Positions 47,417 through 55,104 of a stretch of 64,000 nucleotides of DNA are shown piece after piece. How positions within the stretch are numbered: the stretch's first letter is position 1; every line of letters begins with the position of its first letter. The notes under the pieces were generated by a model, which saw only the letters and a program-made list of their open reading frames with translations, was not told the origin of the DNA and did no database searches. The stretch comes from Falseniella ignava CCUG 37419 (GTDB lineage: Bacteria > Bacillota > Bacilli > Lactobacillales > Aerococcaceae). The DNA is taken from NCBI RefSeq assembly GCF_000301055.1, contig NZ_JH932301.1:661979-725978 (forward strand), read 5' to 3'. The translations under genes were made by a program, and so were the position numbers.

Positions 47417-49684
47417 ATGCACAGAATAGAAGAATTAGCGTTGGCGAATTTTAATCAACCGCTAAAAGACTTAAATAATCAAGAAGTTTATAAAGTTATT
47501 TTAGATTTTGTTCAAGATTTAACGGCAGCTCAACCATTCAATGACTCAAAACGTAAATTGTATTATGTTTCAGCTGAGTTCTTAATTGGTAAATTATTAT
47601 CGAATAATTTACTGAATCTAGGGTGTTACGAGGAAGTGGATCAAGTCTTACAATCCCATGGACACTCACTTCATGAAGTTGAAAAAGCTGAAGCTGAGCC
47701 GTCATTAGGGAACGGTGGATTAGGAAGATTAGCTGCGTGTTTCTTAGATTCTATTTCGAGTTTAGGCATTAATGGTGATGGTATAGGACTGAACTATCAT
47801 TTTGGGTTATTCCGTCAAGTTTTCGAAAATAACCAACAAACTTGTGAACCGGATGTCTGGTTAGAGCAACCTACTTGGATCAAGCGAAGTGCTATTTCTT
47901 ATCCAGTCCCATTTAAAGATTTCACTTTAAAGTCAACATTATACGATATTGATATACCAGGTTATCACCAAAAAACAAAAAATCGTTTGCGATTATTTGA
48001 TTTAGATTCTGTGGACGAGGCGATTATTAAAGGGCAATCGATCAACTTTGATAAACAAAATATTAAAGAAAACCTCACGTTGTTCTTATATCCGGATGAC
48101 TCTGATGAGGCAGGTGAATTATTACGTATTTACCAACAATATTTTATGGTATCGAATGCGGCACAATTAATTATCGATGAAGCCGTAGCCAAGGGAAGTG
48201 TCATTACGGATTTGGATGAGTATGCTGTTGTTCAAATTAATGATACGCATCCGGCGTTCATTATCCCAGAATTTATCCGTTTATTTACAACGCAACATGG
48301 CATTTCATTTGAAGAGGCGGTTCAAATTGTTTCACGTACAGTTGCTTTTACGAACCATACGATTTTAGCTGAAGCCTTAGAAAAATGGCCGATGGATTAT
48401 ATCGAAACAACGGTTCCTGAAATTGCGCAAATTATACGTCAACTTGATCAAGTTATTCGTGAGCAATTCCCTCAAAACGATGCGGTTCAAATTATCGATT
48501 CAATCGGTCGCGTTCATATGGCGCACATTGCCATTCATTTTTCAAAGAGTGTCAATGGGGTGGCACAACTTCATACCGATATTCTAAAAGAAACAGAATT
48601 GAATGCATTCTTCAAGTTGTATCCAGAACGATTTAATAATAAAACCAACGGGATTACATTCCGCCGATGGTTAATGGCTGCCAATCCTGCGCTATGCGAA
48701 TTACTCGATGATAAATTAACCAATGACTGGCGCAATGATCATGATTTATCTGGTTTGTTGGAATTTGTAGAGGATTTAGACACATTGAACCGACTGCAAA
48801 CGATTAAGCATGATAATAAATTGAACTTGAAAGAATTTTTAGAAGATAATCAAAGTGTGACTTTACATGACAGTGCGATTATCGATGTTCAAATTAAACG
48901 AATTCATGAATATAAACGTCAACAAATGTTAGCTCTCTATATTATTCATAAATATCTAGATATTAAAGCGGGTAATATTCCAGCGACGCCAATCAGTATT
49001 ATTTTTGGAGGTAAAGCAGCACCAGCGTATATTATCGCTCAAGATATCATTCATTTAATCTTGAATTTATCAGAGATGATTGCCAATGATCCTGAGGTGA
49101 GTCCGCATCTCCAAGTCGTGATGGTAGAAAATTATAACGTTACGGCAGCTGAAAAACTGATTACAGCAGCAGATATTTCTGAACAAATTTCACTGGCCTC
49201 GAAAGAAGCGAGCGGAACAGGGAATATGAAATTTATGTTGAATGGCGCTTTAACCGTTTGTACCTTAGATGGGGCGAATGTTGAAATTGCTGAACAAGTT
49301 GGCCATGACAATATCTTTATTTTTGGGAAATCAAGTCAAGAAATCGTGAAGTTATATGAAGAAGAAAGTTACGATCCAGGCACTTACTATCAACGTCCAA
49401 TTATTAAACCACTTGTGGACTTTATTGTAAGTGATGCCATGCTTGAGATGGGTAATCGTGAGCGTTTAGAGCGACTCCACCACGATATGAAGACAAAAGA
49501 TTGGTTTATGGCATTGATTGACTTAGAGGAATTTATTGAATGTAAAGAAGTTTGCTATCAAGCTTACGAAGACCAAAAAACTTGGATGCAAAAATCATTA
49601 GTAAATATTGCTAAAGCGGGTTACTTCTCAAGTGATCGTACGATCCGTCAATATGAAGAAGAAATCTGGCAAACCCGTGACTAA
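47417..49684 (+). CDS. glgP: Glycogen/maltodextrin phosphorylase
   Basis: Releases glucose-1-phosphate from alpha-1,4-glucans. The 755-residue GT35 enzyme shows YYVSAEFLIGKLL, AEPSLGNGGLGRLAACFLDS and the PLP region ASKEASGTGNMKFMLNGALT. Maltodextrin is the likelier substrate here because malQ and a maltose-type PTS are adjacent and no glycogen-synthesis genes are seen; malP would then be the name. It is cotranscribed with malQ and ends at a terminator. Confidence 0.94.
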   Translation: MHRIEELALANFNQPLKDLNNQEVYKVILDFVQDLTAAQPFNDSKRKLYYVSAEFLIGKLLSNNLLNLGCYEEVDQVLQSHGHSLHEVEKAEAEPSLGNGGLGRLAACFLDSISSLGINGDGIGLNYHFGLFRQVFENNQQTCEPDVWLEQPTWIKRSAISYPVPFKDFTLKSTLYDIDIPGYHQKTKNRLRLFDLDSVDEAIIKGQSINFDKQNIKENLTLFLYPDDSDEAGELLRIYQQYFMVSNAAQLIIDEAVAKGSVITDLDEYAVVQINDTHPAFIIPEFIRLFTTQHGISFEEAVQIVSRTVAFTNHTILAEALEKWPMDYIETTVPEIAQIIRQLDQVIREQFPQNDAVQIIDSIGRVHMAHIAIHFSKSVNGVAQLHTDILKETELNAFFKLYPERFNNKTNGITFRRWLMAANPALCELLDDKLTNDWRNDHDLSGLLEFVEDLDTLNRLQTIKHDNKLNLKEFLEDNQSVTLHDSAIIDVQIKRIHEYKRQQMLALYIIHKYLDIKAGNIPATPISIIFGGKAAPAYIIAQDIIHLILNLSEMIANDPEVSPHLQVVMVENYNVTAAEKLITAADISEQISLASKEASGTGNMKFMLNGALTVCTLDGANVEIAEQVGHDNIFIFGKSSQEIVKLYEEESYDPGTYYQRPIIKPLVDFIVSDAMLEMGNRERLERLHHDMKTKDWFMALIDLEEFIECKEVCYQAYEDQKTWMQKSLVNIAKAGYFSSDRTIRQYEEEIWQTRD

Positions 49685-49694
49685 TCTTAGTTAT

Positions 49695-49730
49695 AAAAAA
49701 ACTCCTGATACAAAACCAGGAGTTTTTTGA
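49695..49730 (+). terminator. Terminator after the phosphorylase gene
   Basis: AAAAAACTCCTG / CAGGAGTTTTTT with an A-run before and T-run after. Confidence 0.87.
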
Positions 49731-49738
49731 ATTTAAAA

Positions 49739-49765
49739 CCCATGCCGCAAAAAGGCATGGGATAA
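49739..49765 (-). terminator. Terminator of the yedE operon
   Basis: On the minus strand CCCATGCC-tttttgc-GGCATGGG is followed by TTTTAAAT. Confidence 0.75.
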
Positions 49766-49813
49766 GATTAAATTTTATTTCGTATGGGGATTAGAAGCTC
49801 TATAAAATATTGA

Positions 49814-50347
49814 TTAAGCGCTCAATACTTTACGTGCTTGTTCTAAGACGTATTCTTTGAATTCGGTTCCTTCAATAAAGACATGGTCTAGGTCTGACCA
49901 ATCCGCTTCAATTTTGAAGAAGTTAATTGTCAGCTCATTCGGTGAAGCAATCGAAGTCAAGTTATAAGCAGGAACAAAATTAACAACGAGTGTCTCTGGT
50001 GCATCCTCTTGGTTGAATTCTTCCTTCAACTCATCTAAATTTAATTGCTTGATTGGAGGTAGCATCATTTCTACGTTACCTGGGTCATCCGCATTGAATT
50101 TATTGTAGTGATAAAACTCAAGTTCTTTATCTGTTGCTTCGTTGACCGGTTCATGATTAATTACAGCAGACAGAACTTTGCGAGCTGATTGTTCATCGAA
50201 GCCATCGGTATAAATTGATTTCATCGAAGGATGATTTACAATTTCCATAATATAAGTATCATTTACTTTATTATTTTTTGCGGCGGTTTCCCAAAAGAAC
50301 TGCAATAATTCGATCGTATCGTAATTAATTTTGATTGTTTTTAACAT
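49814..50347 (-). CDS. Unrecognised acidic protein in the yedE operon
   Basis: I do not recognise this 177-residue protein. It is soluble, acidic, contains no cysteine and has no signal peptide. Noticeable stretches are IKINYDTIELLQFFWETAAKN at the N-terminus, MMLPPIKQLNLDELKEEF in the middle and EFKEYVLEQARKVLSA at the end; the short ARKVLSA occurs twice (about 60-66 and 171-177). The ATG follows ggagatggagtt. It is the third gene after yedE and a DUF3343 gene with 23-bp spacing, so a selenium-linked role is suggested by context only. Confidence 0.65.
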   Translation of the reverse strand: MLKTIKINYDTIELLQFFWETAAKNNKVNDTYIMEIVNHPSMKSIYTDGFDEQSARKVLSAVINHEPVNEATDKELEFYHYNKFNADDPGNVEMMLPPIKQLNLDELKEEFNQEDAPETLVVNFVPAYNLTSIASPNELTINFFKIEADWSDLDHVFIEGTEFKEYVLEQARKVLSA

Positions 50348-50370
50348 AACTCCATCTCCTCAAACTTACC

Positions 50371-50589
50371 TTATGATAAATCATGAATTGCTGAAAATTT
50401 GATATCTTCCATCATTTGATGTAGCTGTGACACACTATGTCTACGAGTACGCCAGGCATAGCCACAACCCGATGAAATTTCTCTTGGAACAGATACCAAT
50501 TTACCAGATAATCCACGTTCTTTAGCTATTTTATCATATTCTATTGCTTCATATAAGTCCTCAAACGATACATATACATTTAATCTCAT
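50371..50589 (-). CDS. Second DUF3343 protein
   Basis: A 72-residue protein with the DUF3343 core REISSGCGYAWRTRRHSVSQ. It shares the Ser-x-Cys-Gly core with the copy between selD and selB (SASCGLALLV) but differs in the flank. It begins 15 bp after yedE. The single Cys in a glycine-rich turn is the obvious candidate for binding reduced selenium or sulfur; this is inferred. An aaggag-like ribosome-binding site precedes the ATG. Confidence 0.82.
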   Translation of the reverse strand: MRLNVYVSFEDLYEAIEYDKIAKERGLSGKLVSVPREISSGCGYAWRTRRHSVSQLHQMMEDIKFSAIHDLS

Positions 50590-50604
50590 AAAATCTCCTA
50601 TGGG

Positions 50605-51714
50605 TTACGCTTCAGCAACAATATCTGCGCGTTTATTAACGACATAATAGGCTAAAGCGAATAAAAATACAATCGATCCAATGACAAAAATTTGACCGTT
50701 CAATCCCGGACCTCCAGAGACTGCAGCTGCTTCAGCCGTTGCAGCCACCGATGGGGCGCTGGCTAAGCTAAAGTTATGGGCTAATGCAGCACCAAAAACC
50801 ATCCCCATAAAGGTCATAATTGCATTACCATGTCCTGATCCAGCTAAGACAACTTGGCGCACTGGACATCCACCAAATAACACACCAGCAAAACCGACAG
50901 CAAACATCGATAATACATTCCATAGATGTTGGTTATGGGCAATCGGTCCGAAAGCTACAATATTAAAGTCACCTGTCATAATATTATAAATTAGCATCAC
51001 AACAAACAATCCGATAATCGGTGTAATCAGTGTGAAGTCTCGGATTAAAATAATATCACGAACAGACCCTACGAAACATAAGCGAGTTGCAAATGCGATG
51101 GCTCCAAATACTAACCCTACAATTAAAGCAATGATAGGTGTAGCGTGGAAGCTACCTGGTCCTGCTTCTGACCAATTAAAGAGCTGAGGTGTAACCCATG
51201 ATAACAATAAGAAAAGAACCGAAATCATTGGGATAACCCATATATTAATCTGTGCAGGTGCGACATTAGCTTGCCCTAAGGTGAACCCTTTTTTAATAAA
51301 ATGCACACCGACAAAAACGCCTAGAACAAATCCAACTAGTCCAACAATAGCACTTAGGTCACCGCTCGCTAATCTAAGAACCATTCGCAATGTACAACCT
51401 AAAAAGACGAGGGAATTGACCATTAAAATAATTCCACCTAAAAATCTTAAACCAGGAGCGCTAGCCGCTCGAGCTTTGGTCCCAGTTGCTAAGCCTAGAG
51501 CTAGGGCACCTACTAGAATCCCAACAATTTCCGGTCTAAAATACATCGTTCCAGCACTTTGATGCATATTTAAGGCACCAACTTGATCACGAATAAAGCA
51601 AGCAGTACAAAGTGCCATATTTTTAGGATTCCCTAAGTATGCGAGCCAAATTAAGCCTAATCCCAATAAAATCCCAAGAAATAAAGCTTTACTTTTTGAT
51701 ATTTTTATTTCCAT
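50605..51714 (-). CDS. yedE: YedE-type selenium-metabolism membrane protein
   Basis: A 369-residue YeeE/YedE-family membrane protein with about ten hydrophobic segments. It shows the paired Cys motifs of the family: ALCTACFIRDQ near residue 35 and GGCPVRQVVLAGSGHG near 282. Related transporters move thiosulfate; the YedE branch occurs with selenium genes and may import a selenium compound. First gene of a three-gene unit with a DUF3343 gene and an unknown gene. Promoter on the minus strand: TTGATT, 17 bp, TATCAT near 51755-51783. Confidence 0.88.
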   Translation of the reverse strand: MEIKISKSKALFLGILLGLGLIWLAYLGNPKNMALCTACFIRDQVGALNMHQSAGTMYFRPEIVGILVGALALGLATGTKARAASAPGLRFLGGIILMVNSLVFLGCTLRMVLRLASGDLSAIVGLVGFVLGVFVGVHFIKKGFTLGQANVAPAQINIWVIPMISVLFLLLSWVTPQLFNWSEAGPGSFHATPIIALIVGLVFGAIAFATRLCFVGSVRDIILIRDFTLITPIIGLFVVMLIYNIMTGDFNIVAFGPIAHNQHLWNVLSMFAVGFAGVLFGGCPVRQVVLAGSGHGNAIMTFMGMVFGAALAHNFSLASAPSVAATAEAAAVSGGPGLNGQIFVIGSIVFLFALAYYVVNKRADIVAEA

Positions 51715-51805
51715 GATATGCTCCTTTATTAAAAGAGCACCTTCGCACTTTTATGATAGCATATCGTAATAGCGCAATCAATTTGACGAATGTCAGAATC
51801 ATTTG

Positions 51806-51836
51806 AAAATGGAGGTAGATATAGTGTATAATAATA
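51806..51836 (+). promoter_or_regulatory. Promoter of the 170-residue unknown gene
   Basis: TTGAAA, an 18-bp spacer and TATAAT in TATAGTGTATAATAATAAATG. It is divergent from the yedE promoter. Edges are approximate. Confidence 0.6.
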
Positions 51837-51870
51837 AATGTTAAGAAAACTATTTCTAGGAGGTAATCAA

Positions 51871-52383
51871 GTGAGTTTAGCATTACAACGTTTTGTTGAT
51901 TCAGGATTATTTAATGAGAAAGTGGCTGAAGAACTTGAAGCAGCTGCAGTACGTGGTGAGTCAATTATCGTAGCGGGAGACCGTTCAACAGGTAGCCGTC
52001 CATTAACAGCGATGATTATGGGATTAGTTAAGAAAAATCATGATGCAGTACAAGTACGTAAAGTAGAAGATTTAGAAAAAGAAGGTACTCACTACATGAT
52101 TTTAGGTATCGAAGGTGAAAAACTTGAAGATTTAGTAGCTAAAGCCTTAGAAAATCCTAATGCACAAGTCGTAACTGTTAAAGAAGCAGAAAACCCAATT
52201 TCAGTTAATAAAGTTTTAAAACAAAACTTCAAAAAACATGGTCATTCAGACCGCACTTTCTTACAAATCGAGTTGGATAAATTCCCTCGTAATGAAGATG
52301 GTGTACCATTCACAGATAAATTAACTCGTCTATCGGTTGATGAAAAAGGTAAAATCCAAAAAGAAAATATTGAATTCAAATAA
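51871..52383 (+). CDS. Unrecognised 170-residue protein next to yedE
   Basis: I do not recognise this gene. It starts at GTG behind ctaggaggtaatcaa; an upstream in-frame ATG at 51838 coincides with the promoter region and is rejected. The soluble product begins SLALQRFVDSGLFNEKVAEEL and has a glycine-containing turn IIVAGDRSTGSRPLTAMIMG that faintly recalls a P-loop but lacks the Lys. It contains no cysteine. Codon use is highly biased (repeated GTA, GAA, CGT), like the grd genes, which suggests strong expression. Divergent from yedE and upstream of the DsrE-like gene; a selenium link is by context only. Confidence 0.7.
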   Translation: MSLALQRFVDSGLFNEKVAEELEAAAVRGESIIVAGDRSTGSRPLTAMIMGLVKKNHDAVQVRKVEDLEKEGTHYMILGIEGEKLEDLVAKALENPNAQVVTVKEAENPISVNKVLKQNFKKHGHSDRTFLQIELDKFPRNEDGVPFTDKLTRLSVDEKGKIQKENIEFK

Positions 52384-52391
52384 TTCATTCA

Positions 52392-52427
52392 AGGACCTCC
52401 CAATCTCGTATGGGAGGTTCTTTGTTT
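52392..52427 (+). terminator. Terminator after the 170-residue protein gene
   Basis: GGACCTCCCA / TGGGAGGTTC (one G-U) with an 8-base loop, followed by TTTGTTT. It isolates the downstream leader RNA and DsrE-like gene as a separate unit. Confidence 0.82.
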
Positions 52428-52450
52428 ATTAATTTGTTCACGAAATAGGA

Positions 52451-52478
52451 TTGGTTACCTTTTCACAGTGTGATATAA
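52451..52478 (+). promoter_or_regulatory. Promoter of the leader RNA and DsrE-like gene
   Basis: TTGGTT, 16 bp, TATAAT. Transcription would begin near 52485, leaving a leader of about 260 nt before the next start codon. Confidence 0.6.
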
Positions 52479-52513
52479 TTATCGTATAAAAGAGAAGGAG
52501 GGGTGGTAGTGAA

Positions 52514-52691
52514 ATCAATATTCAAACAAAGGTTATCACATTGATGTCCAAGAGTGTCGTTAGTTAACGATTATGTTGTTGGGTTTCAATGAGATAATAA
52601 CTAAATATTATTTGATTGAAGCCCAATAACATCAAAGAAAAAGGGCACCTTCGCAGGTAAAACGGACCATGTGATGGTAACGAGTATTGAT
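52514..52691 (+). ncRNA. Candidate branched structured leader RNA, class unknown
   Basis: Nested pairings close the whole segment. P1: ATCAATATTC / GAGTATTGAT (52514-52523, 52682-52691). P2: GTTA+TCACAT / ATGTGA+TAAC with a 3-nt bulge (52532-52541, 52669-52681). P3: GTCC / GGAC. Inside these are three hairpins: TCGTTA / TAACGA (52557-52570), an 18-bp ATGTTGTTGGGTTTCAAT / ATTGAAGCCCAATAACAT extended by ATAATA / TATTAT (52573-52632), and ACCT-tcgc-AGGT (52647-52658). I matched it to no riboswitch class I know, and it is not tmRNA, SRP RNA or RNase P. No T-run terminator is seen, so translational control or an independent RNA is possible. Confidence 0.6.
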
Positions 52692-52746
52692 ATACAATTA
52701 ATTTCTTGTTGTAGTGTCGTTGATAAGTTTTTAAGGAGGATAAAAA

Positions 52747-53091
52747 ATGTCATATATTGTTGTATTAACGAGTGATGAAATGGGTCATAATAACCAAAGT
52801 AGTGAAATCGGTGCAAAATTAATGAATGCTTTCTTACATAAATTAACAGAACAACCAGAAATGCCAACGCATGTTTTATTATATAACTCAGCAGTATGGT
52901 TGAATAAACCTGATGCTCCAACTGTAGAGGATTTAAAAATTTTAGCCGATAAAGGTGTTAAGTTATTAACATGCGGTACTTGTATGAACTATTTTGAACA
53001 AGACCAAGAACAACTGCCAGTGGGTGAAGTTGGAAATATGGGGCAATTTATTGAAATTATGCGTGAAGCAGAAAGAATCGTTCAACCTTAA
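52747..53091 (+). CDS. DsrE-like protein related to the YedF C-terminal domain
   Basis: A 114-residue protein with a DsrE/DsrF-like fold: MSYIVVLTSDEMGHNN, a HVLLYNSAVWL strand and the redox-looking LLTCGTCMNYFEQDQ with a CxxC. It resembles the C-terminal part of YedF, the sulfurtransferase-like selenium-metabolism protein, but the usual N-terminal TusA domain is missing. The ATG follows ttaaggaggataaaa. It stands behind the long structured leader and ends at a shared terminator. Role in selenium trafficking is inferred from family and neighbours (yedE, two DUF3343 proteins). Confidence 0.82.
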   Translation: MSYIVVLTSDEMGHNNQSSEIGAKLMNAFLHKLTEQPEMPTHVLLYNSAVWLNKPDAPTVEDLKILADKGVKLLTCGTCMNYFEQDQEQLPVGEVGNMGQFIEIMREAERIVQP

Positions 53092-53099
53092 TGAAATCA

Positions 53100-53132
53100 A
53101 AAACTCTCCTGATTTTTCAGGAGAGTTTTTGT
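53100..53132. terminator. Bidirectional terminator
   Basis: AAACTCTCCTG / CAGGAGAGTTT with T-runs on both strands, between the convergent DsrE-like and MetE-like genes. Confidence 0.85.
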
Positions 53133-53148
53133 TTGAATAAGATTTGAT

Positions 53149-54342
53149 TTAACAATATTTATGGCGTAGTTTTTCTTGGGCTTCGACCATGGCTTCCATT
53201 TTGCGTTCAACAATTTGCATTGGATTCATTGGACGATTTTGGAACGTTGCAAATCCACAGTCAGGGTTCAACCAAATTCGTTGTGGGTCATCAATATATT
53301 TCATGGCCTGTTCTACAGAACCTATAATCTCATCTGCTGTTTCGATATGATCAATTCTTGGGTTGACGACACCAACGCCAAGGGCAACTTTATCTTTAAG
53401 TTGTGGGTTTTTGAATAGGGCATCAACTGAACCTGCACGAGGTGTTGACATCTCTAATGTTAGCATATCTGCATCAATTGAAGCAAAAAAGTCTGATAAC
53501 TTCTCATAGTTACCTTCGAGAAGGGATGATTCTTGACGGGTAAAGTTACCACGACAGACATGCAATTGGCTCACGACATTTGCATTTTTCATATCACTTA
53601 AGACTGGTTCAATTAAGTCATAAGCGAATTCTAGTTCTTTGCTCTCCAGAGCTCTCTCAGATAAGACACCTCAGTAAAAGGAACGCGCTGCGTCATTACT
53701 TGCAAAGCATACTTCTGCTAGAATTGGCTCATCTAATTGAATGACTTCAACACCAAAGTCAATTAAGCGTTGGATTTCATTACGAACAAGTTGTAAAATA
53801 TCTTTAGCCAAATCACGTCGTCCGCTATAATATTTTCCAGACAATTCTTTCACCCATAAGTTGCGGACTAGGAGGTATGGGCTAGGAACTGTTGCCTTCA
53901 ATGGTTTTTTAGTCATTTCACGCAGTTCCTTCATCTCTGGAAGAACAAATTCTGCGTTAACATCTAATTTACCAGTAGCGGCAGGACTGTTCATAGAATG
54001 GTCATCTGCATCACGCTCCGCTAAGCTCTCAGCAAAATCTTCTTGATGCTCTCCAGTCGTAATTTGTGTTAATTCCTCCGTACTGAACATGGATACGCCT
54101 GGGACATTTTGCGCAACAAATGAGATAAAGTTATCGCGGTGGTATTCACCTCCGGTAATCACATCGATGCCTACTTTTTCTTGCAACTGAACTACTTTCA
54201 TCGTTTCGTCATGAATAACTTGATTGTATTGACGCTGATCAATGCGACCTGACTTCAAGTCATCCTGTGCTTGGAATACTTCTTGAGTTCGTGGCATTGA
54301 TCCCATCAAATTCGTTGTAAACGGCTTAAAATCTTTTAACAT
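53149..54342 (-). CDS. MetE-like methyltransferase, probable selenoprotein
   Basis: A 397-residue cobalamin-independent methionine synthase family (MetE C-terminal type) protein, read through TGA at 53671-53673 (codon 224): AARSFY-U-GVLSERALES. Everything after the UGA is conserved-looking and in frame, including the zinc ligands QLHVCRGN (His261, Cys263), LTLEMSTPRAG (Glu297) and NPDCGFATF (Cys362); the N-terminal part has LIQLDEP-like VIQLDEPIL. A 5-bp hairpin GCTCT / AGAGC lies 18 nt past the UGA. With selC, selA, selB and selD nearby, selenocysteine is more likely than a nonsense mutation. The methyl donor and acceptor are unknown; the N-terminal MetE repeat is absent. The promoter overlaps a large palindrome. 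Confidence 0.85.
53641..53652 (-). promoter_or_regulatory. Candidate SECIS hairpin of the MetE-like gene
   Basis: On the minus strand GCTCTGGAGAGC folds as GCTC-tgga-GAGC (or 5 bp with a GG turn), starting 18 nt after the UGA, close to the spacing in selD. Short, so moderate support. Confidence 0.5.
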
Positions 54343-54373
54343 ATCACTTTCTCCTTTCTATAAACTCGCTTTT

Positions 54374-54428
54374 ATCATACCATGGTATTATTAGCTAATC
54401 AATTCACAAGATGTATTGATTAGCTAAA
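54374..54428 (-). promoter_or_regulatory. MetE-like promoter with overlapping palindrome
   Basis: On the minus strand TTGATT (54397-54402), 17 bp and TATGAT (54374-54379) form a promoter. A perfect 13-bp inverted repeat, TTAGCTAATCAAT (54391-54403) and ATTGATTAGCTAA (54415-54427), covers the -35 and upstream side. It looks like a repressor or activator site. Confidence 0.6.
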
Positions 54429-54636
54429 CGCTACGGTTTTTATCATCTATGTTTGATAAAGGATTAAATTTTGGGTCTTCGGAATATATAGTGGAATTAC
54501 TTTCTTAATAGTTTAAAAACAACTGGTGTTTAAATCGGATTTTCTGGTGGGATGTTAGGACAATCAATAGTATTATATAAAAGCATCAATCACATACGAG
54601 TGATACGTTTGGGAAAAATAAAATAGTCCAATTTAC

Positions 54637-54668
54637 TTGACCGCGTACTATGGTACACGGTTTATAAT
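54637..54668 (+). promoter_or_regulatory. MerR-regulated mer promoter/operator
   Basis: TTGACC and TATAAT are 20 bp apart, longer than the usual 17. Within the spacer GTAC-TATG-GTAC (54645-54656) is the dyad of mercury-responsive MerR sites. The long spacer is the known basis for MerR activation by DNA twisting. Confidence 0.88.
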
Positions 54669-54687
54669 ATTCATGGGGTGAAATAAG

Positions 54688-55080
54688 ATGATTTATCGCA
54701 TTAGTGAGTTTGCAGATAAATGTGGAGTTAATAAAGAAACGATTAGATATTACGAGAGAAAAAATTTATTACAAGAACCTCACCGAACGGAAGCTGGTTA
54801 TCGGATATATTCATATGATGACGTTAAGCGTGTTGGGTTTATTAAACGAATACAGGAACTTGGTTTTTCTTTAAGCGAGATTTATAAAATACTTGGTGTT
54901 GTAGATAAAGATGAAGTTTGTTGTCAAGACATGTTCGAATTTGTTTCTAAAAAACAAAAGGAAGTGCAAAAACAAATAGAGGATTTAAAACGAATTGAAA
55001 CTATGTTAGACGACTTAAAACAACGATGTCCAGATGAAAAGCAATTACATTCGTGTCCAATAATAGAAACATTAACATGA
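54688..55080 (+). CDS. merR: Mercury-responsive regulator MerR
   Basis: A 130-residue MerR-family activator: N-terminal winged helix YRISEFADKCGVNKETIRYYERK, a long dimerisation coil (about 85-118), and three cysteines typical of Hg sensors (CCQDMF near 79-80, RCPDE near 114, SCPI near 123). The ATG follows atggggtgaaataag. It lies 20 bp downstream of its own operator and is followed by merA in the same orientation, so it is autoregulated. It is part of the ISL3-bounded element. Confidence 0.93.
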   Translation: MIYRISEFADKCGVNKETIRYYERKNLLQEPHRTEAGYRIYSYDDVKRVGFIKRIQELGFSLSEIYKILGVVDKDEVCCQDMFEFVSKKQKEVQKQIEDLKRIETMLDDLKQRCPDEKQLHSCPIIETLT

Positions 55081-55104
55081 GACATTAACGAAAGGGGATT
55101 TTTT

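Noticed and set aside
52509-52592. A short frame GTG...TGA...TGA in the structured leader that could encode a mini-selenoprotein (MKSIFKQRLSH-U-CPRV...)
   Set aside because: There is a ribosome-binding-like sequence and a small hairpin 12 nt after the first UGA, but the product would have only 27 residues, no domain match, and the same bases take part in the long-range RNA stems.
53593-53673. MetE-like gene as a pseudogene broken by a stop
   Set aside because: Only a UGA interrupts it, the downstream half keeps every zinc ligand, and the genome segment encodes full Sec machinery. Readthrough is the simpler reading, though not proven.
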